51,573 bases of DNA. It comes from Candidatus Eisenbergiella merdigallinarum (GTDB taxonomy: Bacteria > Bacillota > Clostridia > Lachnospirales > Lachnospiraceae). Location of the stretch: NCBI GenBank assembly GCA_019119355.1, contig DWXE01000014.1, positions 1 to 51,573 of the forward strand, in the 5' to 3' direction. The position numbers and the translations under genes are program-made. Shown here one piece after another: positions 43,798-51,573 of this stretch; the first letter of the stretch is position 1; the number at the start of each line of letters is the position of its first letter. The notes under the pieces are model-generated. The model made no database searches, was not told the DNA's origin, and was given only the letters and a program-made list of their open reading frames with translations.

Positions 43798-44862
43798 TCA
43801 GTTGGATTTGACTTCCTTCCACATCTCGTTGTAAAGGGAATCGGCGTCTTCGCCCAGGTAGGTGAAGACCTCCAGGTTTTCATACTGGCTCAGATCGGGA
43901 AAGGCGATCTGGGAATTGCGGATATCCTCGTCTTCGATCAGCTCTCTGGCCGCCACGTTGGGGGTGGAGTACGTGATATACTCGAAGTTTTTGAGGGCAA
44001 CCTCCGGACGGCACATGAAATCGATGAACTTCTCGGCATTTTCCATATTGGGCGCGTTTTTGGGAACGACCCAGGAATCGATCCAGACGTTGGTGCCTTC
44101 TTTGGGAACCACGTATTCCAGATCGGGGTTTTCCCGCTGGGTGTAGATGGCCTCGCCGGAGTAGATCACGCCCAGCGCCGCCTCGCCGCCGATCATCTTA
44201 TCCCGCACCTGGTCGATCACATAAGCCTGTACCAGGGGCTTTTGCTGAATGAGGAGATCCCTGGCAGCAGCCAGCTCGTCGGGATCGGTGCTGTTCATGG
44301 AATTGCCGTTGAGCTTTAAGGCGACCATGAAAGCGTCCCGGACGGAATCCTGCATCAGGATGTTGTCCGCATACTTTTCATTCCAGAGGATGGACCAGCT
44401 GTCCACAGGATCGTCCACCATGGTCCTGTTGTAGAGGATTCCCACGGTGCCCCAGCAGTAGGGGACGGAATATTTGTTCTCCGGGTCGAAGCCCCTGGAC
44501 TGCTCCCAGTACTGTTCGCCGATGTTGGCGGTCGCGTTGGGCAGGTTGTCGAAGTTGAGCTCCGCCAGAAGATCGTTGTCGATCATCTTCTGGATCATGT
44601 AATCGGAGGGGCAGATGACGTCGTATTGGGAGGCGCCGGATTCCACCTTCGGATACATGATTTCGTTGGTTTCAAATTCGTCGTAGATGACCCTGATGCC
44701 GGTTTCTTCCTCGAACATGGAGATGGTGTCGGGATCGATGTATTCTCCCCAGTTGTACACCACGACTTCCCCGTTGCCTCCGGCCGCGGAGGAACCGCAG
44801 CCGCCTAAGGCGCCGGCAGCGAGGGCGGCGAGCGCCAGAGCGCAGAGCACTTTTTTCTTCAT
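43798..44862 (-). CDS. potD: Spermidine/putrescine-binding lipoprotein PotD
   Basis: The extracellular polyamine-binding protein of the ABC importer. It has 354 residues, with a signal peptide and lipobox LGGC (C22, lipid-anchored). The mature protein opens with VVVYNWGEYIDPDTI, the PotD/PotF family mark, and includes VIYDEFETNEIMYPK, YDVICPSDYMI and the late IDFMCRPEVA. GGAAAGGA precedes the ATG. Its start overlaps the potC stop as ATGA. Preference between putrescine and spermidine is not decided from sequence. Confidence 0.96.
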   Translation of the reverse strand: MKKKVLCALALAALAAGALGGCGSSAAGGNGEVVVYNWGEYIDPDTISMFEEETGIRVIYDEFETNEIMYPKVESGASQYDVICPSDYMIQKMIDNDLLAELNFDNLPNATANIGEQYWEQSRGFDPENKYSVPYCWGTVGILYNRTMVDDPVDSWSILWNEKYADNILMQDSVRDAFMVALKLNGNSMNSTDPDELAAARDLLIQQKPLVQAYVIDQVRDKMIGGEAALGVIYSGEAIYTQRENPDLEYVVPKEGTNVWIDSWVVPKNAPNMENAEKFIDFMCRPEVALKNFEYITYSTPNVAARELIEDEDIRNSQIAFPDLSQYENLEVFTYLGEDADSLYNEMWKEVKSN

Positions 44863-45659
44863 TTTGTATTCCTTTCCGCCCTGTGGATTTTCTCCTTGGG
44901 CTTGGGTGATTTGTTGACCAGGATCAGAAGGATCAGCACCGTCACGAAAATCAGGGTGGACAGCGCGTACATTTCGGGCTTGATGCCCTTCTTCACTTCC
45001 GTATATATTTTCGTGGACAGGGTATCCACGCCGGGCCCTTTGGTAAAGTGGGTGATGATAAAGTCGTCCAGCGACATCGTAAAGGCCATGAGAAAGCCGG
45101 AAAGGACGCCCGGAAGCAGATCCGGGAAGACGACCTGAAAGAACGCCCTCGCCGGGGAGGCGCCCAGATCCAGCGCGGCCTCGTATACGCTGGGATTCAG
45201 CTGCTTCATCCGCGGCATCACGCTCAGAATGACATAGGGGATGTTGAACGTGATGTGGGAGAGCAGGATCGTGCCGAACCCGAATCTGACTCCCAGGGTC
45301 AAAAAGAGGAGCATCAGGGAGATCCCGGTTACGATTTCGGCGTTGAGCATGGGGATATTCGTAATGCTCATGAAAATGGCCCTGTTCCTTCTCTTCATGC
45401 CGGAAAAGGAGACGGTGGCCACGGTTCCGATGGCGGTGGCGAACAGCGCCGATAAAAACGCGATCAGAAGGGTGTTGTACAGCGCCTGCATGATGTCGGC
45501 GTTGGCGAACAGCTCCCGATACCATTTCAGGGTGAAGCCGCCCCACTTCGCGCGGGTCCTGCTGGCGTTGAAGGAGAGGACCATCAGGGTGGCGATGGGC
45601 GCGTACATGAAAATGAAAATCAGCGCCACGTAAATTTTCTGAGCGGTTGTCTTGATCAT
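44859..45659 (-). CDS. potC: Spermidine/putrescine ABC transporter permease PotC
   Basis: One of two inner-membrane permeases, 266 residues with six membrane segments. The EAA loop (YEAALDLGASPARAFFQVVFPDLLPG) that contacts PotA is clear. MKRRNRAIF and the TMSLDDFIITHF segment are usual in PotC. It overlaps potB upstream (4 bases) and potD downstream, so the operon is tightly coupled. Confidence 0.95.
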   Translation of the reverse strand: MIKTTAQKIYVALIFIFMYAPIATLMVLSFNASRTRAKWGGFTLKWYRELFANADIMQALYNTLLIAFLSALFATAIGTVATVSFSGMKRRNRAIFMSITNIPMLNAEIVTGISLMLLFLTLGVRFGFGTILLSHITFNIPYVILSVMPRMKQLNPSVYEAALDLGASPARAFFQVVFPDLLPGVLSGFLMAFTMSLDDFIITHFTKGPGVDTLSTKIYTEVKKGIKPEMYALSTLIFVTVLILLILVNKSPKPKEKIHRAERNTK

Positions 45660-46513
45660 AAGGCGGTTCCCTCCCCCTGCTTATCGAATACTGCGGTCAG
45701 GATCATGTTGATGAGGATGAAAACCATCAGCACGATGGAAAGGCCGCTGCCCAGATGCCAGTTGGACGCCTGGGTGAATTCCTGCTCGATGACGTTGCCG
45801 ATGAGCAGGATTTTACTGCCGCCCAGCAGGTTGCTGATGACGAACGTGGTCAGGGCGGGCACGAAAACCATGGTGATGCCGCTGATGACGCCGGGAATGC
45901 TCAGGGGAAAGATGACCCGCAAAAACGTCTGCAGTCCGTTGGCCCCGAGATCCCGGGCCGCGTTGACCACGCTGGGATCGATCTTGGTCAGGGAGTTGTA
46001 AAGGGGCAGCACCATAAAGGGCAGGAAGTTATAAACCATGCCCAGCACGATGGCATAGGGCGTATTGATGATGTTCAGGGCGGGCAGATGGAGAAAGGAG
46101 AGGACCGAATTGATCACTCCCGTCTTTTCCAGAAGCGTCTGCCAGGCCAGCGTCCGCAGCAGGAAGTTCATCCACATGGGCAGGATGAAAATGAGCGCGA
46201 TGAAGCTCTGGTGGCTCACATGTTTCGCCGTCAGGATCATGGCCAGCGGATAGGCCAGAATCAGGCACACCAGGGTGCTGACGACGGAGAGCAGGATGGA
46301 GAGCCAGAGCGCCTTCGCGTGTTCGGCGGAAGCGATGGCCGCTATATTTTCCAGGGTAAAGGCGCCGCTTCTGTCCGTCAGCCCGTAGTAAAAAATCATG
46401 CACAGCGGGATGACGATAAAGGCGATGGACCAGAACAGGTAGGGCGCGGTGGTGACTTTCTGGTTGAAATACGATATCCCGGAAGCAGTCTTTTTTCGAA
46501 CAGGTTTATTCAT
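45656..46513 (-). CDS. potB: Spermidine/putrescine ABC transporter permease PotB
   Basis: The second permease, 285 residues with about six membrane segments, [16 protein letters not shown] being the first. The EAA-type loop reads [26 protein letters not shown]. The start at 46513 lies 8 bp inside the end of potA; the frame open further upstream is rejected because it runs deeper into potA. It forms a heterodimer with PotC. Confidence 0.94.
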   Translation of the reverse strand: MNKPVRKKTASGISYFNQKVTTAPYLFWSIAFIVIPLCMIFYYGLTDRSGAFTLENIAAIASAEHAKALWLSILLSVVSTLVCLILAYPLAMILTAKHVSHQSFIALIFILPMWMNFLLRTLAWQTLLEKTGVINSVLSFLHLPALNIINTPYAIVLGMVYNFLPFMVLPLYNSLTKIDPSVVNAARDLGANGLQTFLRVIFPLSIPGVISGITMVFVPALTTFVISNLLGGSKILLIGNVIEQEFTQASNWHLGSGLSIVLMVFILINMILTAVFDKQGEGTAL

Positions 46514-47579
46514 CGATCCCCACAGCCTCCTCATCCTCGGAAGACGGTTTATTCATAATCTGAATGTCGTAAGGGTCCACCCGGATTCCCACCTTCGTCC
46601 CGACGGGGAACATGTCGGTGGAGTGGACCAGCCATTCGAAGCCGTTGGCCGTCACTTCCATTTCGTAATGAACGCCCTTAAAGATCAGGTGGCTTACAAC
46701 GCCTTCCAGAGTCCCCTCCTCCGGTTTGACCAGATCCACGTCCTCCGGGCGGATGACCACGTCCACGGGGCGGTTGCTGCCAAACCCCTTATCGACGCAG
46801 GCGAACCGGGCACCCAGGATCTCCACCAGCTCATCCCGGATCATGACGGAGTCGATGATGTTGGAATCCCCGATGAAGTCCGCTACAAAGGCGTTTTCCG
46901 GTTCGTTATAGATCTTCTCCGGGGTGCCGATCTGCTGGATGTAGCCCTGATTCATCACGACGATAGTGTCGGACATGGTGAGGGCTTCCTCCTGATCGTG
47001 GGTCACGTAGATGAAGGTGATCCCCAGCTCGTTTTTCAGGCGGATCAGCTCGTACTGCATATCCTGGCGAAGCTTTAAGTCCAGGGCCCCCAGGGGCTCG
47101 TCCAGCAACAGCAGTTTGGGCTCGTTGACGATGGCCCGCGCGATGGCGATCCTCTGCTGCTGCCCGCCGCTCAGGGAATCCGGCATCCGTTTTTCGTAGC
47201 CGTCCAGGTTGACCAGCTTTAAGGCGTATTTGATCTTATCGTCGATATAGGACTTGCTCTTGCCGCGGATCTTCAGGCCGAAGGCGATGTTTTCCGCGAT
47301 GGTCATGTGGGGGAAGAGCGCGTATTTCTGGAAAACCGTGTTGAGCTGCCTTTTGTTGGGCGGAAGATTCGTAATATCCTGACCGCCGAACAGGACGGAG
47401 CCCTGATCCGGCTTTTCGAAGCCGCCGATGATGCGCAGCGTGGTGGTCTTGCCGCAGCCGCTGGGGCCCAGAAGCGTCAGAAACTCGTTTTCGCGGATAT
47501 ACAGATTCATGTCGTCCAGAACCGTGTTATCATCGTAACTCTTGGTGATATGCACTAAATCGATCAGTCTGGTGCTCAT
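46506..47579 (-). CDS. potA: Spermidine/putrescine ABC transporter ATPase PotA
   Basis: The ATP-binding subunit, 357 residues. The nucleotide-binding domain has [12 protein letters not shown] (Walker A), a Q-loop region ([12 protein letters not shown]), [15 protein letters not shown] (signature), [12 protein letters not shown] (Walker B) and the THDQEEAL switch. A C-terminal TOBE-type regulatory domain follows (from about residue 280). It is first in the potABCD operon, 93 bp after the XRE-cupin gene on the same strand, and has a small inverted repeat in its leader. Confidence 0.96.
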   Translation of the reverse strand: MSTRLIDLVHITKSYDDNTVLDDMNLYIRENEFLTLLGPSGCGKTTTLRIIGGFEKPDQGSVLFGGQDITNLPPNKRQLNTVFQKYALFPHMTIAENIAFGLKIRGKSKSYIDDKIKYALKLVNLDGYEKRMPDSLSGGQQQRIAIARAIVNEPKLLLLDEPLGALDLKLRQDMQYELIRLKNELGITFIYVTHDQEEALTMSDTIVVMNQGYIQQIGTPEKIYNEPENAFVADFIGDSNIIDSVMIRDELVEILGARFACVDKGFGSNRPVDVVIRPEDVDLVKPEEGTLEGVVSHLIFKGVHYEMEVTANGFEWLVHSTDMFPVGTKVGIRVDPYDIQIMNKPSSEDEEAVGIDE

Positions 47580-47593
47580 TTGTCCTTTCCCGT

Positions 47594-47610
47594 ACAGTGT
47601 GTTCCACTGT
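47594..47610. promoter_or_regulatory. Inverted repeat in the potA leader
   Basis: ACAGTG-TGTTC-CACTGT, a perfect 6-bp inverted repeat, lies 14 bp before the potA start. It could be a repressor site for the upstream XRE-cupin protein or simply an mRNA hairpin. It does not resemble the GTTTA/TAAAC repeat at 48255. Confidence 0.4.
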
Positions 47611-47672
47611 TCCTTCCTTCATCATAATCGTCGGTGTGCTGCCAAAAGCAGCTGCCTGCGGGCGCCGCGGCC

Positions 47673-48209
47673 TCAAAAACTGGGGGGGGCGGATACCCAG
47701 ATCAGGCTGGCCCCTTTGGAGCCGGCCGTGATAAAATGGGTCGATTTCGGCGTAAAATAAAAGGATTCGCCCTTTTTGGCCCGATAGCTCTTCGTGCCGA
47801 TGTGTACGGTGATGCTGCCCGAAAGCACATAACCGAATTCCTCGCCCTCGTGAGGGTTGTCCGGGCAGGTGCTCCCGCCGGGGGCCAGCGTGAGCCGGAC
47901 CGGCTCCATGATATTTTTCTGGGCGTTGGGAATGATCCATTCCATCCGGTTCCGGTATTCGTCGTCGTTCTTTTCGAAATAGTCGCTTTCATGAAAAACG
48001 ATCTGTTCCTCCGGATCCTCGTTGAAAAAGTCCTTCAGATCGGTTCCGAGGGCCTGGAGGATGTCCATCAGGGTGGCGATGGAAGGGGAGGTCAGGTCCC
48101 GTTCCACCTGGGAGATAAATCCCTTCGACAGCTCGGTGCGGTCCGCAAGCTCTTCCTGCGTCAGCCCCTTCTGGATCCTGAGCTCCTTGAGTTTTGCTCC
48201 GATTTCCAT
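47673..48209 (-). CDS. XRE-family regulator with cupin domain (PuuR-like)
   Basis: A 178-residue repressor type. The N-terminal HTH_XRE domain (about 5-60) has LRIQKGLTQEELADRTELSKGFISQVERD. The C-terminal cupin domain (about 107-175) has PHEGEEFGYVLSGS and GESFYFTPKSTHF. Family members such as PuuR sense putrescine-like ligands, and position directly before potABCD supports polyamine control. The chosen ATG has GAAGGA before it. A near-consensus promoter and a GTTTA/TAAAC inverted repeat lie upstream. Confidence 0.92.
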   Translation of the reverse strand: MEIGAKLKELRIQKGLTQEELADRTELSKGFISQVERDLTSPSIATLMDILQALGTDLKDFFNEDPEEQIVFHESDYFEKNDDEYRNRMEWIIPNAQKNIMEPVRLTLAPGGSTCPDNPHEGEEFGYVLSGSITVHIGTKSYRAKKGESFYFTPKSTHFITAGSKGASLIWVSAPPSF

Positions 48210-48254
48210 GCGAAATCCTTCCCCTTTTATGAAAACAGTGATGATAAACAAAAA

Positions 48255-48271
48255 GTTTACTAAAACTAAAC
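48255..48271. promoter_or_regulatory. Inverted repeat before the XRE-cupin gene
   Basis: GTTTA-(7)-TAAAC lies between the -10 and the start codon. The position suits autoregulation. Confidence 0.5.
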
Positions 48272-48287
48272 AAAAGCGCTGATATCC

Positions 48288-48315
48288 ATTATACTTTTTT
48301 TCGCCCGATTGTCAA
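48288..48315 (-). promoter_or_regulatory. Consensus promoter for the XRE-cupin gene
   Basis: On the minus strand TTGACA (48315-48310) and TATAAT (48293-48288) are 16 bp apart. It probably also feeds potABCD, since no good separate promoter was found. Confidence 0.8.
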
Positions 48316-48416
48316 TGGAATCCCTGAAAAATCGACCTGTATCGCATATTTTTTGCTCCCGGATCCGCGCTTTGATCGGCCATATCCTATTGTTTGCAGG
48401 AATCAATGTGTTATCA

Positions 48417-49370
48417 TCAGGCAAGCGCAAGAAGAACTTTTCCGAGTTTTTTCCACTGTTCCACTATAAAATCAAAAGAAAGCACATCTTCTTTCGCAAA
48501 AACATAGTTTCGCTGCATACTCTGATAATTCTTATGGAGTGCATTGTTGTCAGCGAACCCTTTGAGCAGCTGAAAGTCGGAAAATTTCTTTTCGGCCAGG
48601 TCGCTGCCTGTTCTCCTGGTCTCTTCCAGCCTTTTATATCCCAGCATCTCAAGAAACATCCGTTGATTTCCAATCATCTCCTGAATCTGTTTCAGATCCA
48701 GCATAATGCTGACATCGTAAAGGTGTTTTGCTACATCAAAATACATCTTGCGTTCATAATAAAACTCAGCGGCAAAAATCTTGTCTGCAAAAATTCTTTC
48801 CAAACGGATCGTGTTGATCAAAAAAGGTTCAACCTGATATTGTGTCCGAAGGATTTTTCGTTGTTCTTCTGTGGCATAAGTATAAAGTATGGGCTCAATT
48901 TCGAGAGCCGTAAAAGGCTCACTGACGGTGAAGGAGGTACCTTCTACTTTTACATACCCAAAACGCTGAAGGGGATCATCCGGGTCAACCTCCGCAAGTG
49001 GAGTATAGTCATAAACTGTCGTGATGCTGCCTTTCCGGTCATCTTCCAGCTCTTTTCTGGAGGTACGGGACAAAGCCTGATATTTCTTTGTTGCCAGTTC
49101 TAATCGTTTCTTTGCCTGGCTGTTACTGCAATTATCAATGCACACAGTTAAACCAATATCTTCTGAAAATCGGCGGATACTTTTCTGCGCTTTATACAGG
49201 GCTGTTCCCCCTTTGAAATAGGCCGGCAGTTCTGCCTGGTTATCCGACAACTCTTTAAGCAGCAGCGTAACATAATAGTCTTTTTCTAAAATATCCGACC
49301 GAATGCCGCTGGTTTCGTGAATCAAATTTGTGATGTTCAAAAAAGCGAACTTATCCTCGTGTAACTTCAT
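48417..49370 (-). CDS. AbiEii/AbiGii-type nucleotidyltransferase toxin
   Basis: The putative toxin of a type IV abortive-infection system, 317 residues of the COG2253/AbiEii fold. YFKGGTALYK (GG-T motif, 52-60) is followed by RRFSEDIG, where the second acidic position of the usual SEDID is Gly (D71 kept, G73), which could weaken or change catalysis. Later LERIFADKIFAAEFYYERK and the VAKHLYDVSIML segment match the conserved lower lobe. It overlaps the antitoxin gene by 20 bases. The DNA is visibly AT-richer than its neighbours, in keeping with horizontal transfer. Confidence 0.85.
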   Translation of the reverse strand: MKLHEDKFAFLNITNLIHETSGIRSDILEKDYYVTLLLKELSDNQAELPAYFKGGTALYKAQKSIRRFSEDIGLTVCIDNCSNSQAKKRLELATKKYQALSRTSRKELEDDRKGSITTVYDYTPLAEVDPDDPLQRFGYVKVEGTSFTVSEPFTALEIEPILYTYATEEQRKILRTQYQVEPFLINTIRLERIFADKIFAAEFYYERKMYFDVAKHLYDVSIMLDLKQIQEMIGNQRMFLEMLGYKRLEETRRTGSDLAEKKFSDFQLLKGFADNNALHKNYQSMQRNYVFAKEDVLSFDFIVEQWKKLGKVLLALA

Positions 49371-50019
49371 AACTACCCTCCAACATAATATCGATTGTCC
49401 GGATCAAAGTCTTTTGCCCGTAATATTTTCGGGCCATCAGAATCAACTGATCCGTTTTTAGCGCAAATTCCTGAGCAGTCGCTCTTACCACATCAACGGG
49501 TTTGACAGCATCTACCGGCGCCATATCCAGTTCTCTGATCGCATCCAAAATTTGCAAATATCGAAAATTGTCCTCATTGACTCTGATCGGCGGTTTCCGA
49601 ATCTCTATCTGCATTCCTTTCGGAATCCTTTTCGTGTGCAGGTTCGTTGCAATGCACCTTTTCTTTGGCATCTGAGAAACCAGACCGAGGCGATTGAGTG
49701 CAGATAATCCTGTTTCGTATCCAATCACTTCGTTTTCATTCCGAAGTAACTGTTTACAAAAAAGGATTTCTTTATCCGGGGTATAGTATCCAAACGCCGT
49801 CTTCACTTTCCTGCAATAAACGCCTTTCGTCAATCGCATAATTTGCCCTTCTTTTTCAAGTCGGGCCATAGTTACGTTGACCGTCTTTTTTACCGCTGAC
49901 GTTTCCAGCTGAAGTTGTCCTGCTACATACTGAGCAACTTTTTGCGTTGTAATTACCTGATTGTGGTCCAATGCAGTAAGATACTGCATAATTAAATCTC
50001 TATATTTTGTCTTTTCCAT
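49351..50019 (-). CDS. AbiEi-type antitoxin / transcriptional repressor (DUF6088-like)
   Basis: A 222-residue protein with an N-terminal winged-helix region (VITTQKVAQYVAG...VNVTMARLEKEGQIMRLTKGVYCRK) like AbiEi antitoxins. The C-terminal part (about 95-220) resembles the antitoxin domain that neutralises AbiEii. AbiEi proteins also repress their own operon. The ribosome site is GGAAGGAGAG before the ATG. Upstream is a perfect 14-bp inverted repeat in an AT-rich promoter. It is translated before the toxin, as is usual. Confidence 0.83.
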   Translation of the reverse strand: MEKTKYRDLIMQYLTALDHNQVITTQKVAQYVAGQLQLETSAVKKTVNVTMARLEKEGQIMRLTKGVYCRKVKTAFGYYTPDKEILFCKQLLRNENEVIGYETGLSALNRLGLVSQMPKKRCIATNLHTKRIPKGMQIEIRKPPIRVNEDNFRYLQILDAIRELDMAPVDAVKPVDVVRATAQEFALKTDQLILMARKYYGQKTLIRTIDIMLEGSYEVTRG

Positions 50020-50048
50020 ACAGCTCTCCTTCCTGATGCAGATACAAT

Positions 50049-50097
50049 TGTTATTATAATTACTAATTTATTCTGATTTTATATAATTATAATAACA
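50049..50097. promoter_or_regulatory. Perfect 14-bp inverted repeat, likely AbiEi operator
   Basis: TGTTATTATAATTA (50049-50062) and its exact reverse complement (50084-50097) flank 21 bp. TATAAT sequences for the minus-strand promoter lie inside both arms, so a protein bound here would block transcription of the abiE pair. AbiEi of Streptococcus is known to bind inverted repeats at its promoter. Confidence 0.7.
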
Positions 50098-50200
50098 TTT
50101 TTGAGGGCACAGTCAATTGGCACAGGATTGCTCGTGCAAAAATATGAGGGAGCCTGTATGATGAGTTCCATGATAATAGAAGGAATCTGAGGAAAAAGGA

Positions 50201-50230
50201 TTAACAAACGAGGGGATTTTGTGTTAAAAT
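50201..50230 (+). promoter_or_regulatory. Likely extended -10 promoter for the lactonase gene
   Basis: TTAACA (50201-50206) and TAAAAT (50225-50230) are 18 bp apart, with TGT before the -10. The 14 bases 50217-50230 equal those at 29787-29800. Confidence 0.6.
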
Positions 50231-50292
50231 AGGCAATAGAGACGGCGGATTTTTGCCGCAGGGATGATCCGTATTACATGTGGGAGGTTTTT

Positions 50293-51348
50293 ATGGCTGA
50301 AAAGGGAAAATATGTCGCCTATGTCTCGACCTATACGATGGGGGACAATCATGGCATTTCGATTTATGATGTAGATCTGGAGAACGGGAGATTTTCCTTG
50401 AAGGATCGGGTGGAGATTACGAACTCTTCCTACCTGACGATTTCCCACAACCGCAAGTGGCTGTACTCCATCACGGACTTCGGGGTGGAATCCTATGAAA
50501 TCCTGCCGGACGGCGGGCTGAAGACGATCAATATGGCCGGGATCAACGGCATGCGGGGCTGCTATCTGTCCACGGACTATGAGGATAAATTTTTATTCGT
50601 CGCCGGATGGCACGACGGGAAAATTACCGTGCTCCGGGTGAATGAGGACGGGAGCGTGGGGGAGATCACGGAGGAGATTTTTCACCGCGGGCTTGGCAGC
50701 ATCGCGGAACGGAATTTCCGCCCGCATGTCAGCTGCGTGAAGATGACGCGGGATAACCATTATCTTTGCGCCACGGATCTGGGGCTGGACCACACCAACG
50801 TTTACCGGCTGGATCATAAGACCGGCAAACTGAAGCTGGCGGACGTGGTCCGCAGCGAGGTGGAATCCGCGCCCAGACACGTCAAATTCAGCAAAAACGG
50901 GGAATATCTCTACATCGTTCACGAGCTGAAGAACATCATCGACGTTTATACTTATAAGGAAGAGAACGACAATCCGTTCTTCGAGAAGATTCAGACCGTG
51001 CCCACGGTGAACGATTACCACGCGGGGGGCACTGCGGCCAGCGCGCTGAATCTGTCCGAGGATTTCAAATACCTGATCAGCTCCAACGCGGGGGACAACA
51101 GCGTGATCATGTTCCGGATCGATCCGGATACGGGGATGCTTTCCAAGCTGTTCTGTCTGCCCGTCAGCGGAGAGTATCCGAAGGACGCCATGCTCTTCCC
51201 GGATAACCGGCATCTGGTGTCCCTGAATCATGAATCCAACAGCATGACATTTTTCAACGTGGACGTGGAAAAGGGCCTGATCGTCATGAACGGGCCGGAA
51301 ATCCGCGTGGATCAGCCCAACTGCGTGATCTTTCACCGGCTGGCGTGA
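50293..51348 (+). CDS. Lactonase-family (YkgB/Pgl-like) seven-bladed beta-propeller protein
   Basis: A 351-residue beta-propeller of the lactonase/6-phosphogluconolactonase family (COG2706). Repeating blades are visible (GISIYDVDLENGRF, KITVLRVNEDGSVG, TNVYRLDHKTGKL, VIMFRIDPDTGML), with signature pieces such as PRHVKFSKNGEYLYIVHE and YPKDAMLFPDNRHLVSLNHESN. It may hydrolyse 6-phosphogluconolactone, but many members have other or unknown substrates. GGGAGG five bases before the ATG decides the start over one 15 bases upstream. It is a single-gene unit with its own promoter and terminator, read away from the abiE pair. Confidence 0.88.
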   Translation: MAEKGKYVAYVSTYTMGDNHGISIYDVDLENGRFSLKDRVEITNSSYLTISHNRKWLYSITDFGVESYEILPDGGLKTINMAGINGMRGCYLSTDYEDKFLFVAGWHDGKITVLRVNEDGSVGEITEEIFHRGLGSIAERNFRPHVSCVKMTRDNHYLCATDLGLDHTNVYRLDHKTGKLKLADVVRSEVESAPRHVKFSKNGEYLYIVHELKNIIDVYTYKEENDNPFFEKIQTVPTVNDYHAGGTAASALNLSEDFKYLISSNAGDNSVIMFRIDPDTGMLSKLFCLPVSGEYPKDAMLFPDNRHLVSLNHESNSMTFFNVDVEKGLIVMNGPEIRVDQPNCVIFHRLA

Positions 51349-51443
51349 CGTTTCCAGCGGTGCTTCTGCGCTGATTTCCTGTTCAAACGATGCCACGCTG
51401 ACTTTTGCTCAACCGATACAGCCGGGAGACTGAATAACAAGGA

Positions 51444-51486
51444 AAGGCGGTATGCGCCCCGTAGAGGGGTAGCGTACCGCCTTTTC
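51444..51486 (+). terminator. Intrinsic terminator after the lactonase gene
   Basis: A 9-bp stem AAGGCGGTA/TACCGCCTT encloses a CCCC/GGGG hairpin and is followed by TTTTC. The gap from the stop codon to the stem is about 95 bp and holds no gene. Confidence 0.78.
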
Positions 51487-51492
51487 TTGTGG

Positions 51493-51564
51493 GGGGTTTC
51501 CAAAGGGGGCAACGCCCCCATTTGGCACACGACTTTGCGAAGCAAAGTGTAGTGTGTTATACGC
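51493..51564. repeat. Palindromic sequence at the right edge
   Basis: CCAAA-GGGGGC / GCCCCC-TTTGG pair (one bulge) around AAC. CACAC-ACTTTGC / GCAAAGT-GTGTG follow with the loop GAA and small internal mismatches. No T-tract follows. They may be part of a dispersed element cut by the window end. Confidence 0.5.
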
Positions 51565-51573
51565 TCTGTCGGC

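Noticed and set aside
42636..43811. A 391-codon plus-strand frame opposite the pseudouridine synthase
   Set aside because: The minus-strand gene has clear catalytic motifs; the plus frame has none.
1..51573. CRISPR array, tRNA, rRNA, insertion sequence, SRP RNA
   Set aside because: No regularly spaced direct repeats, cloverleaf, rRNA segments, transposase frame or recognisable SRP RNA was found by eye.

Overview
The window is a GC-rich piece of a Bacillota chromosome, most likely class Clostridia and close to Lachnospiraceae. This is inferred from gene order and family types: the rpmF-plsX-acpP-rnc-smc-ftsY and ylxM-ffh-rpsP-khpA-rimM-trmD-rplS-sip-rbgA-rnhB series, Sip-type signal peptidases, zinc-type L32, TmcAL and WalJ. 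No phage, transposase, CRISPR, rRNA or tRNA gene was seen. Almost all of it is ordinary, densely packed chromosome with many ATGA stop/start overlaps. The clear accessory insert is an AT-rich AbiE-type toxin-antitoxin pair near the right end.

Layout. 1-300 has no gene but a strongly nested set of inverted repeats. 306-7265 (+) is a run with a small zinc-finger membrane protein, polA, coaE, walJ, an ACT/DUF711 pair and an Mrp-type Fe-S carrier ATPase. 7327-8613 (-) is tmcAL, divergent from pta-ackA (8821-11081). 11144-13651 encodes an MBOAT acyltransferase and an SGNH hydrolase, a likely cell-surface O-acylation pair. 13731-33903 (+) is the long translation/secretion/lipid/chromosome block: DUF177-rpmF, plsX-acpP, rnc-smc-ftsY, then threonine deaminase and a SulP transporter, ylxM-ffh, rpsP-khpA-rimM-trmD, rplS, two signal peptidases around rbgA, rnhB, yraN and pgeF. 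33993-37307 (+) is a two-component system. From 37309 to 50019 everything is on the minus strand: a TetR-controlled heterodimeric ABC exporter, an NYN/LOTUS protein, a pseudouridine synthase, a polyamine importer (potABCD) behind an XRE-cupin regulator, and the AbiE pair. A lactonase-family beta-propeller gene (+) and a terminator close the window.

How the genes work together. FtsY, Ffh and YlxM serve co-translational membrane targeting, and two signal peptidases process the exported products. RimM, RbgA, L19, L32, S16 and KhpA belong to ribosome assembly and RNA binding, while TrmD and TmcAL modify tRNA. Pta and AckA make acetate and ATP, and TmcAL consumes acetate and ATP, so their divergent arrangement is suggestive. 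PlsX and ACP feed phospholipid synthesis. PotABCD plus its regulator handle polyamine uptake.

Points most worth a second look: (a) the 64-257 multi-helix element, a candidate structured RNA or dispersed palindromic unit; (b) three composite elements in which the T-tract of an intrinsic terminator is also one arm of a second, related palindrome (14.5, 27.05 and 29.7 kb); (c) TrmD fused in one frame to a two-domain GNAT acetyltransferase; (d) an AbiEii toxin with Gly in place of a usually conserved Asp, next to a perfect 14-bp inverted repeat that could be the AbiEi operator; (e) a SulP transporter with an unusual charged helical C-terminal extension. All functional statements rest on reading motifs by eye. 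No database search was run.
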